The position numbers and the translations under genes were made by a program. A model generated the notes under the pieces. The model was not told the DNA's origin. It worked only from the letters and a program-made list of their open reading frames with translations, and made no database searches. A stretch of DNA of 42,128 bases from Marinagarivorans sp. (lineage in GTDB: Bacteria; Pseudomonadota; Gammaproteobacteria; Pseudomonadales; Cellvibrionaceae), in contig JANQJB010000100.1 in the NCBI GenBank assembly GCA_028281865.1, positions 1 through 42,128 of the forward strand. The letters run 5' to 3'. Of the stretch, positions 30,201-35,705 are shown piece by piece (positions within the stretch are counted from its first letter, which is position 1; each line of letters opens with the position of its first letter).

Positions 30201-32581
30201 GTTCCACCGCCGGTAAAAATATCTCCGCTAATACTAATCGTATCTTCTGCTTCTAGCGTTATATCGAGCATATCGGCAGTTGGTCCAGCTTTAGTACCAT
30301 CGTTAATTAAAACTGGAATTTTAATATTTTCCGCTTGCACCACCAGCTCAGGCACCATATCCGCCCGAAACCGTCCAACCGAATTTGTCAGACGCGTATT
30401 ATGAAAATCAATTTCTTGATGAAAGGTGACATCGCCGGAATCTGAATTAAAGGTCAAAACCGGAGCTAAAGAACCTGAGGCATTATTGCCAAGTACCGTG
30501 TTATCAAAAATAATGTTACCGACATCGATATTATTCGAGGAATAAACAGAAATATTCCCAGCAAGTCGAGAAGATGAAGTGTCAATCGTCGCACCGGAAA
30601 AATCGACTGATATCGCACCGTTTACCGAGATGTCTAGCTCTTTTCTAGCGATATTACCCGAAATTACATCTTTTGAAATCGGCGCTCCATTTGGGTCAAA
30701 AAACCGCACAAGGCCGACAACAAAACCACCGCCATTTGTAGCAACGGTTACGCCATCACTAAGATTAACATCACCACCGCCGGCGTCATCTAGGTTGGCT
30801 TGCAAATAAACATTTAATTCGCCGCTGCCAGCGCCTCTTATATCTTGATTAATATTAATATCGTTGTGAGCAAGAATTTCTAAAATATTATCGTTATTCG
30901 AATTAACATTTATACTCGCATTAACTGAGATATTGCCATCCTGAGCACCGCCATCGTCGCGTGTTCTAATCCGAACAAGTTGATTTGTAGCAAACGCGTC
31001 TGTAATTAAATCGGCACCGAGGGTCGCGTCTGTATTGGTAGACTCGAAAAGTCCGCTATTAATATTTACGTGTTGGGCTGTATCACCTGTAATAATCGAA
31101 ATATTGTAAGGGTCGATTAACCAAGTCCCGTCATTTCCAACCAATGCAGAGGTATCAGGCGCGTTGAGAATTTCAAATCCTCGCAAACCGGAGGTTTCAA
31201 TAAAACCACCGTTTCCGCCTTTGTTCCCGCCTCTCGCAGTTAAGCTGCCGTAAATTCTCGCTGTGTCCTCAGCAAACGCAACAACTTTTCCCCCGTCACC
31301 GGAGACAGTCGCGTCTGCTTTAATTTCTGTGTCAGCGCCAACATAAACAAATTCTGCATTGCGGATATTTGGGTTTTCACCGAGAACGTCACCACCAATT
31401 AAAACTTGTCCTCCTGCATTGTTTCCCTGCGCGCTTATTTTAGCCGAGTCAGTTACACCAACTTTATTCCCAAGAATTTTTATATCACCGCCTTCTCCAA
31501 CAATATCGGCATTCGCGGAAATTAAACTCTCTCCCAACACTAAAGTCGTGTCATTACTATGAATTTCTATGTTACCGGCGCTCTCTGCATTACCGTCAGC
31601 ATTTACCGAAACCGTTCCAACATTTTCGATATTTTCACCAAGCAGTACAACAGAACCTGTTGACTCTTGTGTGCTCGCCGCATTGATATTGCCGCTGTTG
31701 ACTACGTTGGCTCCGCCGCCCAAAGAAAAACTGCCATCGCCATTTGCAATTAAACTTTTTGCCTGTGTAATTTCCTCTGAGTTAACAGCGCGAGAAAAAA
31801 TATCTTGGCTTACACTTGCGCTCAATAAAACTCGTCCACCATCTGCATCGATATCGCCTGAATTTATGACTGCTGCATCGACACCAATTTCGTCTTGAAG
31901 AATTTCTTTAGTTACGCGAACACCTAGGACTCCGGTGTCATCAAAAGTCAAAACAGCTTCCTTGCCTGCAGCTAAATTGACCGTACCGAGGCGAGCAGAA
32001 ATTAAACCATCGTTCTCTACCGATTTACCTACAAGCGTAACGGAGCCTCCACTTGCAGCATTAATTATCCCGTGATTAATAACAAACCCATCACCATCGC
32101 CGAAATTGCTAAATGTGTATTCGCCATTTAGAAAATCTTCATCAGTTACAGTCAAGCCTGACGCGACCAAGGACCCGACGTTTACGGTTGCCGATTCACC
32201 AAAATAAATTCCATGCGGATTCATTAATATGACTTGACCGTTTGCATCAAGACGGCCAAAAATTTGACTCGCATTATTGTCGTGGATGCGATTGAGCGCT
32301 ACCGAACTGGCATTGGGCTGGATATATTCAACACGCTCATGCGCCTGAATATTAAAACTCGACCAATCTAATGAAAGCGATTGGGATTGCTGCGTAATTA
32401 ATGTCTCGTTGCCTTGCTGGGAAATAGACCCTTCACCAGCCGTTATTTCGCCCTGTTTTGGTGCTGCGTTTGCTAAAACACTTATCGAAAAACTGGTTGC
32501 TAACACCAAGGCACGGGAAATTTTCTCGAGATCCCTGACCGGCAATACACGCGTATTCGCTACTTTTCTCTTAACTCTCAT
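15224..32581 (-). CDS. Giant TpsA exoprotein: haemagglutinin TPS domain plus RTX-like repeats
   Basis: A 5785-residue secreted protein occupying 41% of the window. Residues 1-40 form a long signal peptide (ending LANAA). Residues about 41-285 are a TPS domain with the NPHGIYFG variant of the NPNGI motif and the usual GSLVASGL stretch. Residues about 290-1000 are beta-helix-like. Residues about 1020-5150 are RTX-like repeats with scattered GGxGxD motifs (GGNGND, GGTGND, GGRGND) and regularly spaced Trp. Residues about 5160-5690 return to beta-helix, and the C-terminus is acidic (DDEEEE). The protein is Asp/Asn/Gly-rich with only four Cys that I can find. It lacks a type I secretion context; the overlapping TpsB gene is its evident exporter. 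Likely adhesin or biofilm/matrix protein, possibly calcium-stabilised (inference). No start-site Shine-Dalgarno is seen. Confidence 0.93.
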   Translation of the reverse strand: MRVKRKVANTRVLPVRDLEKISRALVLATSFSISVLANAAPKQGEITAGEGSISQQGNETLITQQSQSLSLDWSSFNIQAHERVEYIQPNASSVALNRIHDNNASQIFGRLDANGQVILMNPHGIYFGESATVNVGSLVASGLTVTDEDFLNGEYTFSNFGDGDGFVINHGIINAASGGSVTLVGKSVENDGLISARLGTVNLAAGKEAVLTFDDTGVLGVRVTKEILQDEIGVDAAVINSGDIDADGGRVLLSASVSQDIFSRAVNSEEITQAKSLIANGDGSFSLGGGANVVNSGNINAASTQESTGSVVLLGENIENVGTVSVNADGNAESAGNIEIHSNDTTLVLGESLISANADIVGEGGDIKILGNKVGVTDSAKISAQGNNAGGQVLIGGDVLGENPNIRNAEFVYVGADTEIKADATVSGDGGKVVAFAEDTARIYGSLTARGGNKGGNGGFIETSGLRGFEILNAPDTSALVGNDGTWLIDPYNISIITGDTAQHVNINSGLFESTNTDATLGADLITDAFATNQLVRIRTRDDGGAQDGNISVNASINVNSNNDNILEILAHNDININQDIRGAGSGELNVYLQANLDDAGGGDVNLSDGVTVATNGGGFVVGLVRFFDPNGAPISKDVISGNIARKELDISVNGAISVDFSGATIDTSSSRLAGNISVYSSNNIDVGNIIFDNTVLGNNASGSLAPVLTFNSDSGDVTFHQEIDFHNTRLTNSVGRFRADMVPELVVQAENIKIPVLINDGTKAGPTADMLDITLEAEDTISISGDIFTGGGTFRAEAENFLMQDLNRATVSTNSARPGAPGSQTGDSSDVKTTTDGSVSIFASESIILGDIETYDNCNNNNCGHLNITALPEATELKEFSISQDNNTALVINGKLRFNFAVKEADSEEPPTRYSINLDNGQNNFRDAKLNDNAARVLIRGYHDGEDAGMLEIGDAVIRSDFSNPRFQIELDKANIDERNFARTLTLSGNLNFDDNDVDVTGSTTESNLFVWKDGASSSKAVRFIGGAAADEFILGNNFTGEVVAGSGQDIIRIDDGSAGNINAGVDDDFLIFEDVDGGPGMFGATVDAGTGSDVLIINAPLNDDGGTINAGNGFDRIFIASDVESFINGGGGSDLFIIAEPNVTAKNLYGGSNNSNDDAIISLAAESIWEFDHSNTVVRPGEGQIAQYRYLPSSSGGGEIVFGGIEHVLGSAGKDTFNVLASEDLPDSLKSISGLGGADIFNLAAGGFAADGYLHNIPNGLLNLLLADFPSIVNSTLGIPQTNIDLNQIDAVDEFNIFGNNIPVTINTGNHPAAVADILIRDGDSTGHFYINGSNSGWLSAAGGQNKPGNNATLFNFIEFVAGSNSGADNFNIIGDVSEKTIRIDGGSGGNDTITSPASGGFWYVSPDDQNRLLGEALTDVEEVSEKGVNFVGIETLIGNLSGNDIFTLLNRLSDSDYTIAVQGRSSGNSRDELVGLDQSVRWQIDGSGGSVSYTLVDSSEIDADKNSFSVKFTGIDLVTGGNQDDVFIFSDVNNAITVDGGEQVTQDIADFSNLGASSSGDVELVLGGDLGFSNIEFLVGSEKVSLTSALRSRWLFVEDDADALTLIDGINDGTVTLLADDSVTEIETFSFVDFANVTGSNFADTFIFNGEQNGVVAGAGGDDRFVIGANSKLNQIVGGGGNSIDQILGPDENTTWQIKSNLGGSVLDASSETLLSQFNGIEALLGGAADDKFEFAVLASSMLLDGGDSQTFDVVDFSAFGAAQAEQIDVILGRSQINTSDVEYLLGHEMIRWRADNSSQWVFVADDNNPLTPVDGVDDGTVTILGGGGITYNFIDFDHVVASDQADTIRIEGRTTDSINGGRGNDSIFLTETGVSNELRGGNGNDVIFGADVATNWNIVDDNQGTVKFVGETNNRVEGFFAVERIVAGDADDIFGFTGSIGDVVVDGGGHIEGDIADYSGLSGGAANKTVQLGGNLGITNIELLQGGPGIKLTATQRSDWLFFADDNDASTLVDGVNDGVVELFANNGSSTVTRFIDFADIASGGGADNFIIEGQVSGTIDGEGGGDSFLLGEQGSVKNIIGGNGNDQIVGINRDTEWTINGANDGSIRVVGESTDRVASFSDIDLLQGGDADDVFKFIRLPDDDLTIDGGDQVNIDIADYSGLIGNANDKTINLGSDLDLKNIELLRGGPGIRLATSEKTEWLFYADDGDTNTPVDGVNDGIVEIFGSAGQSTTMLFIDFANVSSGAGEDTFNIEGQVTGTLAGDGGDDIFFIVDTGSVNNIVGGTGNDKIEGPNRNTRWEIAGSGTGTATNFGGGNTRIGRFSGVERLEGGNFDDIFEFNGALADIAIDGGARGLDIADYRGLTGNSTNAIIEFGGNDGISRIEQLIGQFGMTLRSNVRSRWRLTPNDNNNGTLRNGQNDGVLTLLGNGSDGEEIEYINFFSIEGSPDNDIFDMAGSIGTVARGRGGDDQFNILRGDINANIEGGAGQDRITQNLDSGNLWKLTQVDGENSVELTNGSQTLVTFTGVEDLRGAGEEPDQFNFSNANLGGFSVFAGNDDDVIDTADFSAVVGGFEVVLSQLAGFELLRGNATSQGTIKSGDTRNAWTISSDNAGTIRVDGDNDGDFESDIRFERFSRLRGGSGQDTFTLQNNGTIVAVDGEGGNNSFVNQKEGDFLWNIPSTGQVGSVEQIISTGNQKINDFSNIQNITAGSGVDIFVVANGSDINNVQAGGGNSQDIADFSSVSGPLNFDFAQDTYAGISQIEILVGNGAESSLIGAVGENNSWQLGVVEVSAYNSEGYNDGLNDGLVSTATKSLVFSNIENLVGRNDTVDEFVIKADGRFTGRIDGGELTGAENSIALETNQNTIWRLNGTNSGEAEVGVDTFTFSNISQLDAGAGDDLLVASGTSDNQWQITNQNEGTLNTVLKFKQFESLTGAATSDSFLFGVNGSLVNTDGSAGQIDGSEGSDRLAMSSAERRIWDLEVGQINREGAAQQLAPELNFSNIEVVQGGAGVDEFSYSSAVSENIELIAGGLGSDVLTAISAGSAANTWNITGNNTGELILGGESALIFEAIENLVGGASFDRFVFASSTATSESLDGGLGGNEIVTSDGNNVWTIIGENSGTFENSSATKFNAVARLIGGAGDDFFTILAGGKVQQIIGGAGENTLANTDTGNFIWQIPDAGMQGNVSRNVSGNPEPYLESFTDIQTYEAGVGDDIFIFSPDHNTTAVKAGDGTDIVDFSLQTSNIDITLNNTSIGLVENVEVVIGNGENTTIRGGEGTANIWRIGVDEALPDYQSTGYNDGINDGKITDGNNNSWAFINVGRLVGGATVDDGFTITQSGRFTGEIDGGSAGNGTTDALQIDQSFNSDWLLSSNNAGSVSGENSIQFSNITDIIAGSANDTLTAPNGDNRWQIDAQNAGTINGALSFTGFEKLGSGSGDDVFLFTATGHLIHSDGSAGVIDAGSGEDILELQSTTNQVWTINGDAQGVVQRESSALEFTSFERLVGGAGEDQFNYGPEALVINGIDGRGGNDTLVADNINDEFGISLANLWAISAVNGGTLVQGVKALQFAGIENIVGGAEADAVVLTANSALAGIIDTGLGQDSILAADGANTWVLQNGISTVENVSGARQQFTGIEQIEGNNDIDQVQIINASEANEIRLFGGDDFVELASEALNIMTLDAGTGNDVLLASANFSDWQINASAGHSVDGQTFTGFTSLLMGPGDSTISLIELGEITNLDAGAGDDTFKLLLPELSISLLGGEGNDSLEAQLLENDWRVTGDARGTLINEAGEVEFISVENLVGNELADYFVFSETGRVAAIAGGNSAFSDGDDYYAIVDEIRLPDSLAVNVQIEGAYRGKFSFANEPENITNFTGIETIYGSDSSDQFIVADGGVIYEIFAGAGDDLLDFGDSSQFTNAYGSLGDDTFIIGRGVIVANNGVADGGTGGEVEGDLIDMSALGIPVFTLVDPNDDFEIPGPFSNENFERSIAPINVINTIVGADFNSIWTVTDEEMLVVVPDPDNPGINLFEKRISLKENGEYINLRLLGGDARDQFVFASADARVTEGFDGGETVEGKDGLNTIIGFATDTRWRIDSEAGGTFYHIVDGNEAMVSDFGRIDRIEGGSANDEFILSSGGAIDKLIGGAGIDSLRAADENNLWSIQATNGKLASGFSNNLIADFESIERIFGGLGNDEFVLLGALQFNLIDAGIDDAGRNVLNLENIHASVVVTPGEEKIEFLGSSAQLRGIDHYQAQFNADRANTIVAPDAVNTWRLVGNTEGELSQASTDEGLAITFAGFNVLEGGENTDNFFANGFIFNGTVRGNGGNDNFDLSGDEATFGVVEGGAGEDRIIGPDGDTTWTLSGADVGSLLSAGLLTDFSMVENIVTGTGSDDIVLASATASLSGILDASQGTSADSLTAFAEQATIWRLNDSLDLILENSADEIILVNAKNIESLKGSDQADIFELSRIVANTSIDIDGGASIDTISIAEGANVWSLNDSGGELAGIAEPAPFVTFTNIGLLVGGSGEDQFIVNNNSQVIGFNGGINDLSVNQLNLVGMNANAEVNLRSQEIISVEQGQGTNIWTFSNIGSFLGNADRIDTLVAQDAENAWVFSNANSGSISNTLSGSVEFSGFNNFVGGILADTFDLAGNALSGSIDARAGDDSLILSTAGSSVATFIGWEGSDSIIGSDVNSEWTLSGENSGRINTTQFVSTENLIAGAGNDRFIVTAEGSISGNIDGGSGNNTLAKQDGTNTWQLAVSSDGTTTLYGGTVNGVANFTNINVLEGGAEEDTLVARDLANVWSLSTANGGTLTDSVNNSVQFNNFETLVGGSDTDEFIVVGKTFDAFIDGAGGSDSIDLMAIGKKLNLGLERGLALATEDRVAINISNIEAVDANPATAIDNIVYGKSDQAYAWIVSGENQINVQTEQGSEAVQLNHFGGIIGGSNADRFRVDGEGKLDFVNGGQGLDSIDFSQTERDLDISIADAIGSDLGFTLFSIEGIVGNNSGENSDSGSPVYNATIRGVSEASEWTITGLNDGEVKQVGSDDIFVFTDFNRIIAGSADDTITIEAGAYVAGTIDTGAGNDIVNISVLPNDILTEQRIIGGDGSDTVEFSSSLAGLDGAYSIDGSDEIFNFSDADSSYVTRLNSFESINDLVNVFNFSINSQNAGDIVDITNDSFQIANAAGFSGSVINRGDSQNLRVVAPGNTIAINDNLEQSGTIELVGGTIDLAENNSLNANQLILDNIAGATSAASAVNTNVNELLIKNGSQAIFVQEEQDLTLLELDSQQLININVLSGDIIDSSVAGEILVGANPLTLNAADGNIVLDATTVAAHQLSGPLSLSASGTIELNNQASVNLAAVNAGNLSVTSGADIIGSGALQVDENALFNANGAVTLNNQSNDFSNVEIAGATDVSIYEIDSVTVTFAESANNLGDIDLSAATLNIDGSVSAVNILAQSRDQQLVTNSNLTGSQLVSLLGQGVEVSGNVSSAEIVVNSGAGDLLVNSVLNGSEKVELISGAMIQSGTGSALISGGLLVASAQTGIGTADSPLKTSVSQLELVNNTGLINVQNSGEVIVDAIYTVGDITLTNNGNVLLNNGAINTLINSPGETPINVTDIPLSAEGMVTLNINNGSLLSGESILSIGDPQIVTTDLDINVSNGNFGANGQAFVFYARDSVSITSDASLSTVLCGFEICPRFGFDDTSAIKARFGTTASELIVEVETLNEINPGVFTGLKSYFYNETSIYLPRDQRYEDDEEEELWASEESTKN
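17120..29520 (-). repeat. RTX-like repeat region inside TpsA
   Basis: Coding repeats covering residues about 1020-5150. The recurring theme is FxxIExLxGGxxDDxFxF, then IDGGxGxD, then a WxI segment and GxL. Units are diverged at both protein and DNA level, with lengths of about 70, 100 or 202 residues. GGxGxD turns resemble single calcium-binding nonapeptides but are spaced out rather than tandem as in true RTX blocks. Confidence 0.75.
25061..28129 (-). repeat. Five consecutive ~202-residue supermodules in TpsA
   Basis: Equivalent Trp residues fall at 1485, 1699, 1900, 2102, 2305 and 2507 (spacing 214, 201, 202, 203, 202). A second Trp series (the WLFxADD motif) falls at 1597, 1804, 2004, 2207 and 2408. 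Each module reads WxI, then DIADYSGLxG, NIELLxGGPGI, WLFxADDxD, VDGVNDGxV, FIDFAxVxSG, IEGQVxGT and GGxGND in that order. Confidence 0.85.
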
Positions 32582-33083
32582 GGGAGAAGACCGAAGATAA
32601 TTCTTGAAAAACTTTGAGCAAAATCCAGGGATTTATTTTTCCTGAGAATCCTATGGTTAAGCGCAAAACGGCCGAATTTATACGTGGCAGTTTTTTTCGT
32701 TAGGCCAACATTAGTTAGGTCAAGTTAGTCAGAATATGCTTCAATTAACCCGAGCAAGCATGAATATTATTAGAATATGCTCAAATGATATGAAGCAAAA
32801 TTAGTCAAAAATAACTAAGTCAACATAAGCTCTAACAAAAAAGTACCAACGAACCCACGCAATTCAACTTTTTCCTCTCGTTGGCGCAGATTATTTCATT
32901 CAAAATTAAGCGGCATTGTACAATCCGCGAACAGAAAATGAAATACACACCTACGGGAAAGGAAAACCATTTATCTCTTTTCGAGCACAACTTCGAGCTC
33001 AATATCCCCATAATATTTTCGATCTTATAGAGATTTATTGCTTCGATGCCTATGCATACGCAAACGCGCGGCTAGTTGAGAAC
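32582..33083 (-). promoter_or_regulatory. tpsA leader / regulatory region with short direct repeats
   Basis: A 502-bp AT-rich gap between the pseudokinase gene and tpsA, with no credible gene. It contains five copies of a TTAG(G)TCA-like word on the plus strand (32699-32707, 32715-32723, 32725-32732, 32800-32807, 32815-32822) and a 10-bp direct repeat AGAATATGCT at 32732-32741 and 32772-32781, exactly 40 bp apart. On the tpsA strand some copies read TTGACT and could double as -35 elements, but no confident -10 partner was found. Likely the tpsA promoter and regulator-binding area. Confidence 0.45.
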
Positions 33084-35705
33084 CTACTCACTAAGCTCAC
33101 GCAGTACACGAAAACCGATTTGCTTATCCGCTTGTCCATTACTTCTCATTTGAAAATTAAAAGTGCAATCTTCTAAAGGCGTATCAAATGATCCACCTAC
33201 GGCAGCCACACGAGATGGTCCGATCTGAACCCACTCGGCTACGTTGCCCAAATAATTTACCAAACCCCAATTATTTTGCTCACCTATATTTGCTTTGACC
33301 ATCGCACCACCTTTGTAAATACCCAAACTTTCGAATTTACAATTTCGGTTTTCCGCGACAGACCGATTTTGTCCACGCGCCGCGTAAAGCCACTCGCGAC
33401 GACTGGGCAAACGATAACGTTTTTTTGTCTGTTGGCTTAGCCAACTTAAATATTGATTAACCGCATCAATATCAATTCCAGAAATTGGAAAATCGACATT
33501 TTGATTGAGTGGTGTGCACACCTCAGTGTCACGACAATATTTATTGAAATCCGAGATTGAGACCTCGAAGCGACTAATCGCAAACGATTGCAAACCTTGA
33601 GACGATGGCACAACAACAAGACTTGGTCCGACTCCAACGCCAGGAATCTCATCGGCACAATGCGCACGTTTACCGCGCGCACCATACCCTGCCAAAGATT
33701 GGTTACACACATCGGTTGGTGAAACATCTAAATCTCGAATAAGCATGTTGCCCGGAAATAAACGCTGGGCACTTTTCTTTTGTTCACGCGCCCGCGCTGG
33801 CGATCTTTTTCCTACCTTAGCAATACAATCAGTCAATTTCCTTACTAAGCCCGCCTCAAGACTTTGATAACGATTACCATCGAGGCGGCGCAAATTCGCG
33901 ACTGACGAACGAATTCCAGCCATATTTAATCGGCCAGCACAATCGAGGTCGTCGTTTAAAGAACTCAGCGTCGTATCAAATTCCTGCTTATCTAGCATTG
34001 CGACTAGCGGGTCTGTGTCTTGGTCCGGGTTAGCGATACGATCTTCTGTTTCTTGCTCCTGCTTCTTTGCAATTTGCTCCGTTACCTCACGCAGCTGCAA
34101 CTTTGCTTCCTCGACTAACTTATCTGCTGCGGCTTTAGCTTCCGCCTCTTTTTGCTCTTTTAACGCTGCGATAGATCTTTGCTCGGCTATTCTCGCCTCT
34201 TCATTTGCCAAAGCTTGTTGTTTTTGCTTCGCTTCTTGCTCTGCAACCTGCGCTGCTATGACTGAAGCTGCTTGACTCGTATCAATGTCTTTTAACGCAG
34301 AAACAATTTTCTTTGCCAAGGAACTGAGCACCTCGGGATCATCCGTGTATCGGCGTATGTTCAACAAGTGAATTCTCGCCTTCCCAAAATCGCCATCTTC
34401 TACTTCTTTAAAGATTTGGTTGCTGTATAAATCTACCAGTTGTGACTTGACTAAATCCAACCAAAAGCTGTCAATTTCCACAACCTGTTCTTGTTGCAGA
34501 GCATCAATTGTATACCAAATCTCATCTTCCCAGTTTTCATCAAAACTCGCTTCGTTGATTAACCGGTTAATCTTTTCATTTGCCGCTTCAACACCAAGTT
34601 GTGATGTTAAACGAGTTTCTTTTTCTACTAATTTTTCTATTGCTTCCTCCTTGGAAAAATAACTAACCGCAAACCAAGAAAAGCCGAGAATTAAGACAAC
34701 AGCAACTTCCGCGATAATAATGCCAATTTTATTTTTCGGCTTTTTACCCTCCATGTCTTGCTGAAACTTCTCAATCGAAGGTGTCCTTTTCTTGCGCTCA
34801 AAGAGCAGCCCATTTTCCAGCGCACGCCATTTATTTTTTTCAATGTTTTCCGGCTTCACCGGTTGAATATTGCGGAAACGAGCTTCGCGTGCCCCTACAC
34901 CATTAAAAGGATGCGCACCTGTGTAAAGGTGATAAGCGATGCACGAGAGAGAATAGATATCGTCGCGCTCATCCGGCAATTCATAGCCCGCAGTTAATTC
35001 GATACTTTTATAGGGTTCGGCAGTTTTTACAGCCTGACTGTTTTGACGTTCTTTTTTACCTCTACTGCGAAAGGCTGCATCTTTAATAACTTTGGTGCTC
35101 GAGACAATATCAAACCCCATCAGTTTGACCTGATTGTCCGCAGTAACAAAAATACACGAGGGATTTAAATTTGCGTGGATGACTTCATTCTGATGCGCAT
35201 AGGACAAGGCTGAATATAGGCCTGATAGCACATAGTTGGTAAAGCTTTCTGGCATCGCAAGCAATTTGTTGCGATTGAAGTATGCGTCGAGAGACTTTCC
35301 AAGCGGATACTCCATCACCATGTAGGCGCACTCACCGTCTTTGTCAAAATCATAAATTTCAACAATATTCGGATGTTTAAGCTGCTGGAGTTTTAGCACC
35401 TGGCCGTGCAGGGCAACAATTGCCTCGCTGTGGGCGCGAGCATCTATATCAAATACCTTGAGCGCGACACGCGCGGTTCCATCGTTTTGCGATGTATTCG
35501 CTTGTAAATCCTGAGCTTTAAAAACTAAGCCATCAAAGTCCTTGTAAAGTAAAGACTCGATCAGATAACGCTCTTTGATAATAATTTCTTTGTCAGCTTG
35601 AGTCTCTTGAGCGGAGCTCGCAGACATGCGATGCTCATCGCGATAATTTCGCGATGCACTCTGCGCCACATCAGATTGACTTTTTGCAGATTTAGAATCT
35701 TTCAT
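33084..35705 (-). CDS. Membrane-spanning pseudokinase fused to a degenerate FGE/SUMF1 domain
   Basis: A protein of about 873 residues. Residues about 45-320 have a Hanks-type kinase fold: VALK retains the ATP-site Lys (about 82) and HPNIVEIYDF is normal, but the glycine loop is degraded, HRDLKPxN is HANLNPSC (about 173) and DFG is GFD (about 196). A transmembrane helix (about 327-350) is followed by a periplasmic segment with an Ala/Glu/Lys/Gln coiled coil (about 480-557) and a C-terminal formylglycine-generating-enzyme-like domain (about 665-870, with LPSRREWLYAARG, LGNVAEWV, IGFRVL). In GGSFDTPLEDC the first of the two FGE cysteines is Thr. Probably a signalling or scaffold protein for the downstream TPS genes (inference). 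I prefer ATG 35705; a TTG lies two codons upstream. Confidence 0.87.
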   Translation of the reverse strand: MKDSKSAKSQSDVAQSASRNYRDEHRMSASSAQETQADKEIIIKERYLIESLLYKDFDGLVFKAQDLQANTSQNDGTARVALKVFDIDARAHSEAIVALHGQVLKLQQLKHPNIVEIYDFDKDGECAYMVMEYPLGKSLDAYFNRNKLLAMPESFTNYVLSGLYSALSYAHQNEVIHANLNPSCIFVTADNQVKLMGFDIVSSTKVIKDAAFRSRGKKERQNSQAVKTAEPYKSIELTAGYELPDERDDIYSLSCIAYHLYTGAHPFNGVGAREARFRNIQPVKPENIEKNKWRALENGLLFERKKRTPSIEKFQQDMEGKKPKNKIGIIIAEVAVVLILGFSWFAVSYFSKEEAIEKLVEKETRLTSQLGVEAANEKINRLINEASFDENWEDEIWYTIDALQQEQVVEIDSFWLDLVKSQLVDLYSNQIFKEVEDGDFGKARIHLLNIRRYTDDPEVLSSLAKKIVSALKDIDTSQAASVIAAQVAEQEAKQKQQALANEEARIAEQRSIAALKEQKEAEAKAAADKLVEEAKLQLREVTEQIAKKQEQETEDRIANPDQDTDPLVAMLDKQEFDTTLSSLNDDLDCAGRLNMAGIRSSVANLRRLDGNRYQSLEAGLVRKLTDCIAKVGKRSPARAREQKKSAQRLFPGNMLIRDLDVSPTDVCNQSLAGYGARGKRAHCADEIPGVGVGPSLVVVPSSQGLQSFAISRFEVSISDFNKYCRDTEVCTPLNQNVDFPISGIDIDAVNQYLSWLSQQTKKRYRLPSRREWLYAARGQNRSVAENRNCKFESLGIYKGGAMVKANIGEQNNWGLVNYLGNVAEWVQIGPSRVAAVGGSFDTPLEDCTFNFQMRSNGQADKQIGFRVLRELSE

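Noticed and set aside
15224-32581. RTX toxin exported by type I secretion
   Set aside because: GGxGxD motifs are dispersed, no type I secretion genes are present, and the N-terminal TPS domain plus overlapping TpsB gene fit two-partner secretion.
32916-33176. 86-codon plus-strand frame upstream of tpsA
   Set aside because: Its 3' third is antisense to the C-terminal coding region of the pseudokinase/FGE gene and no start signal is seen.
33084-35705. Active serine/threonine kinase or active formylglycine-generating enzyme
   Set aside because: HRD, DFG and glycine-loop residues are lost, and the first FGE active-site Cys is Thr.
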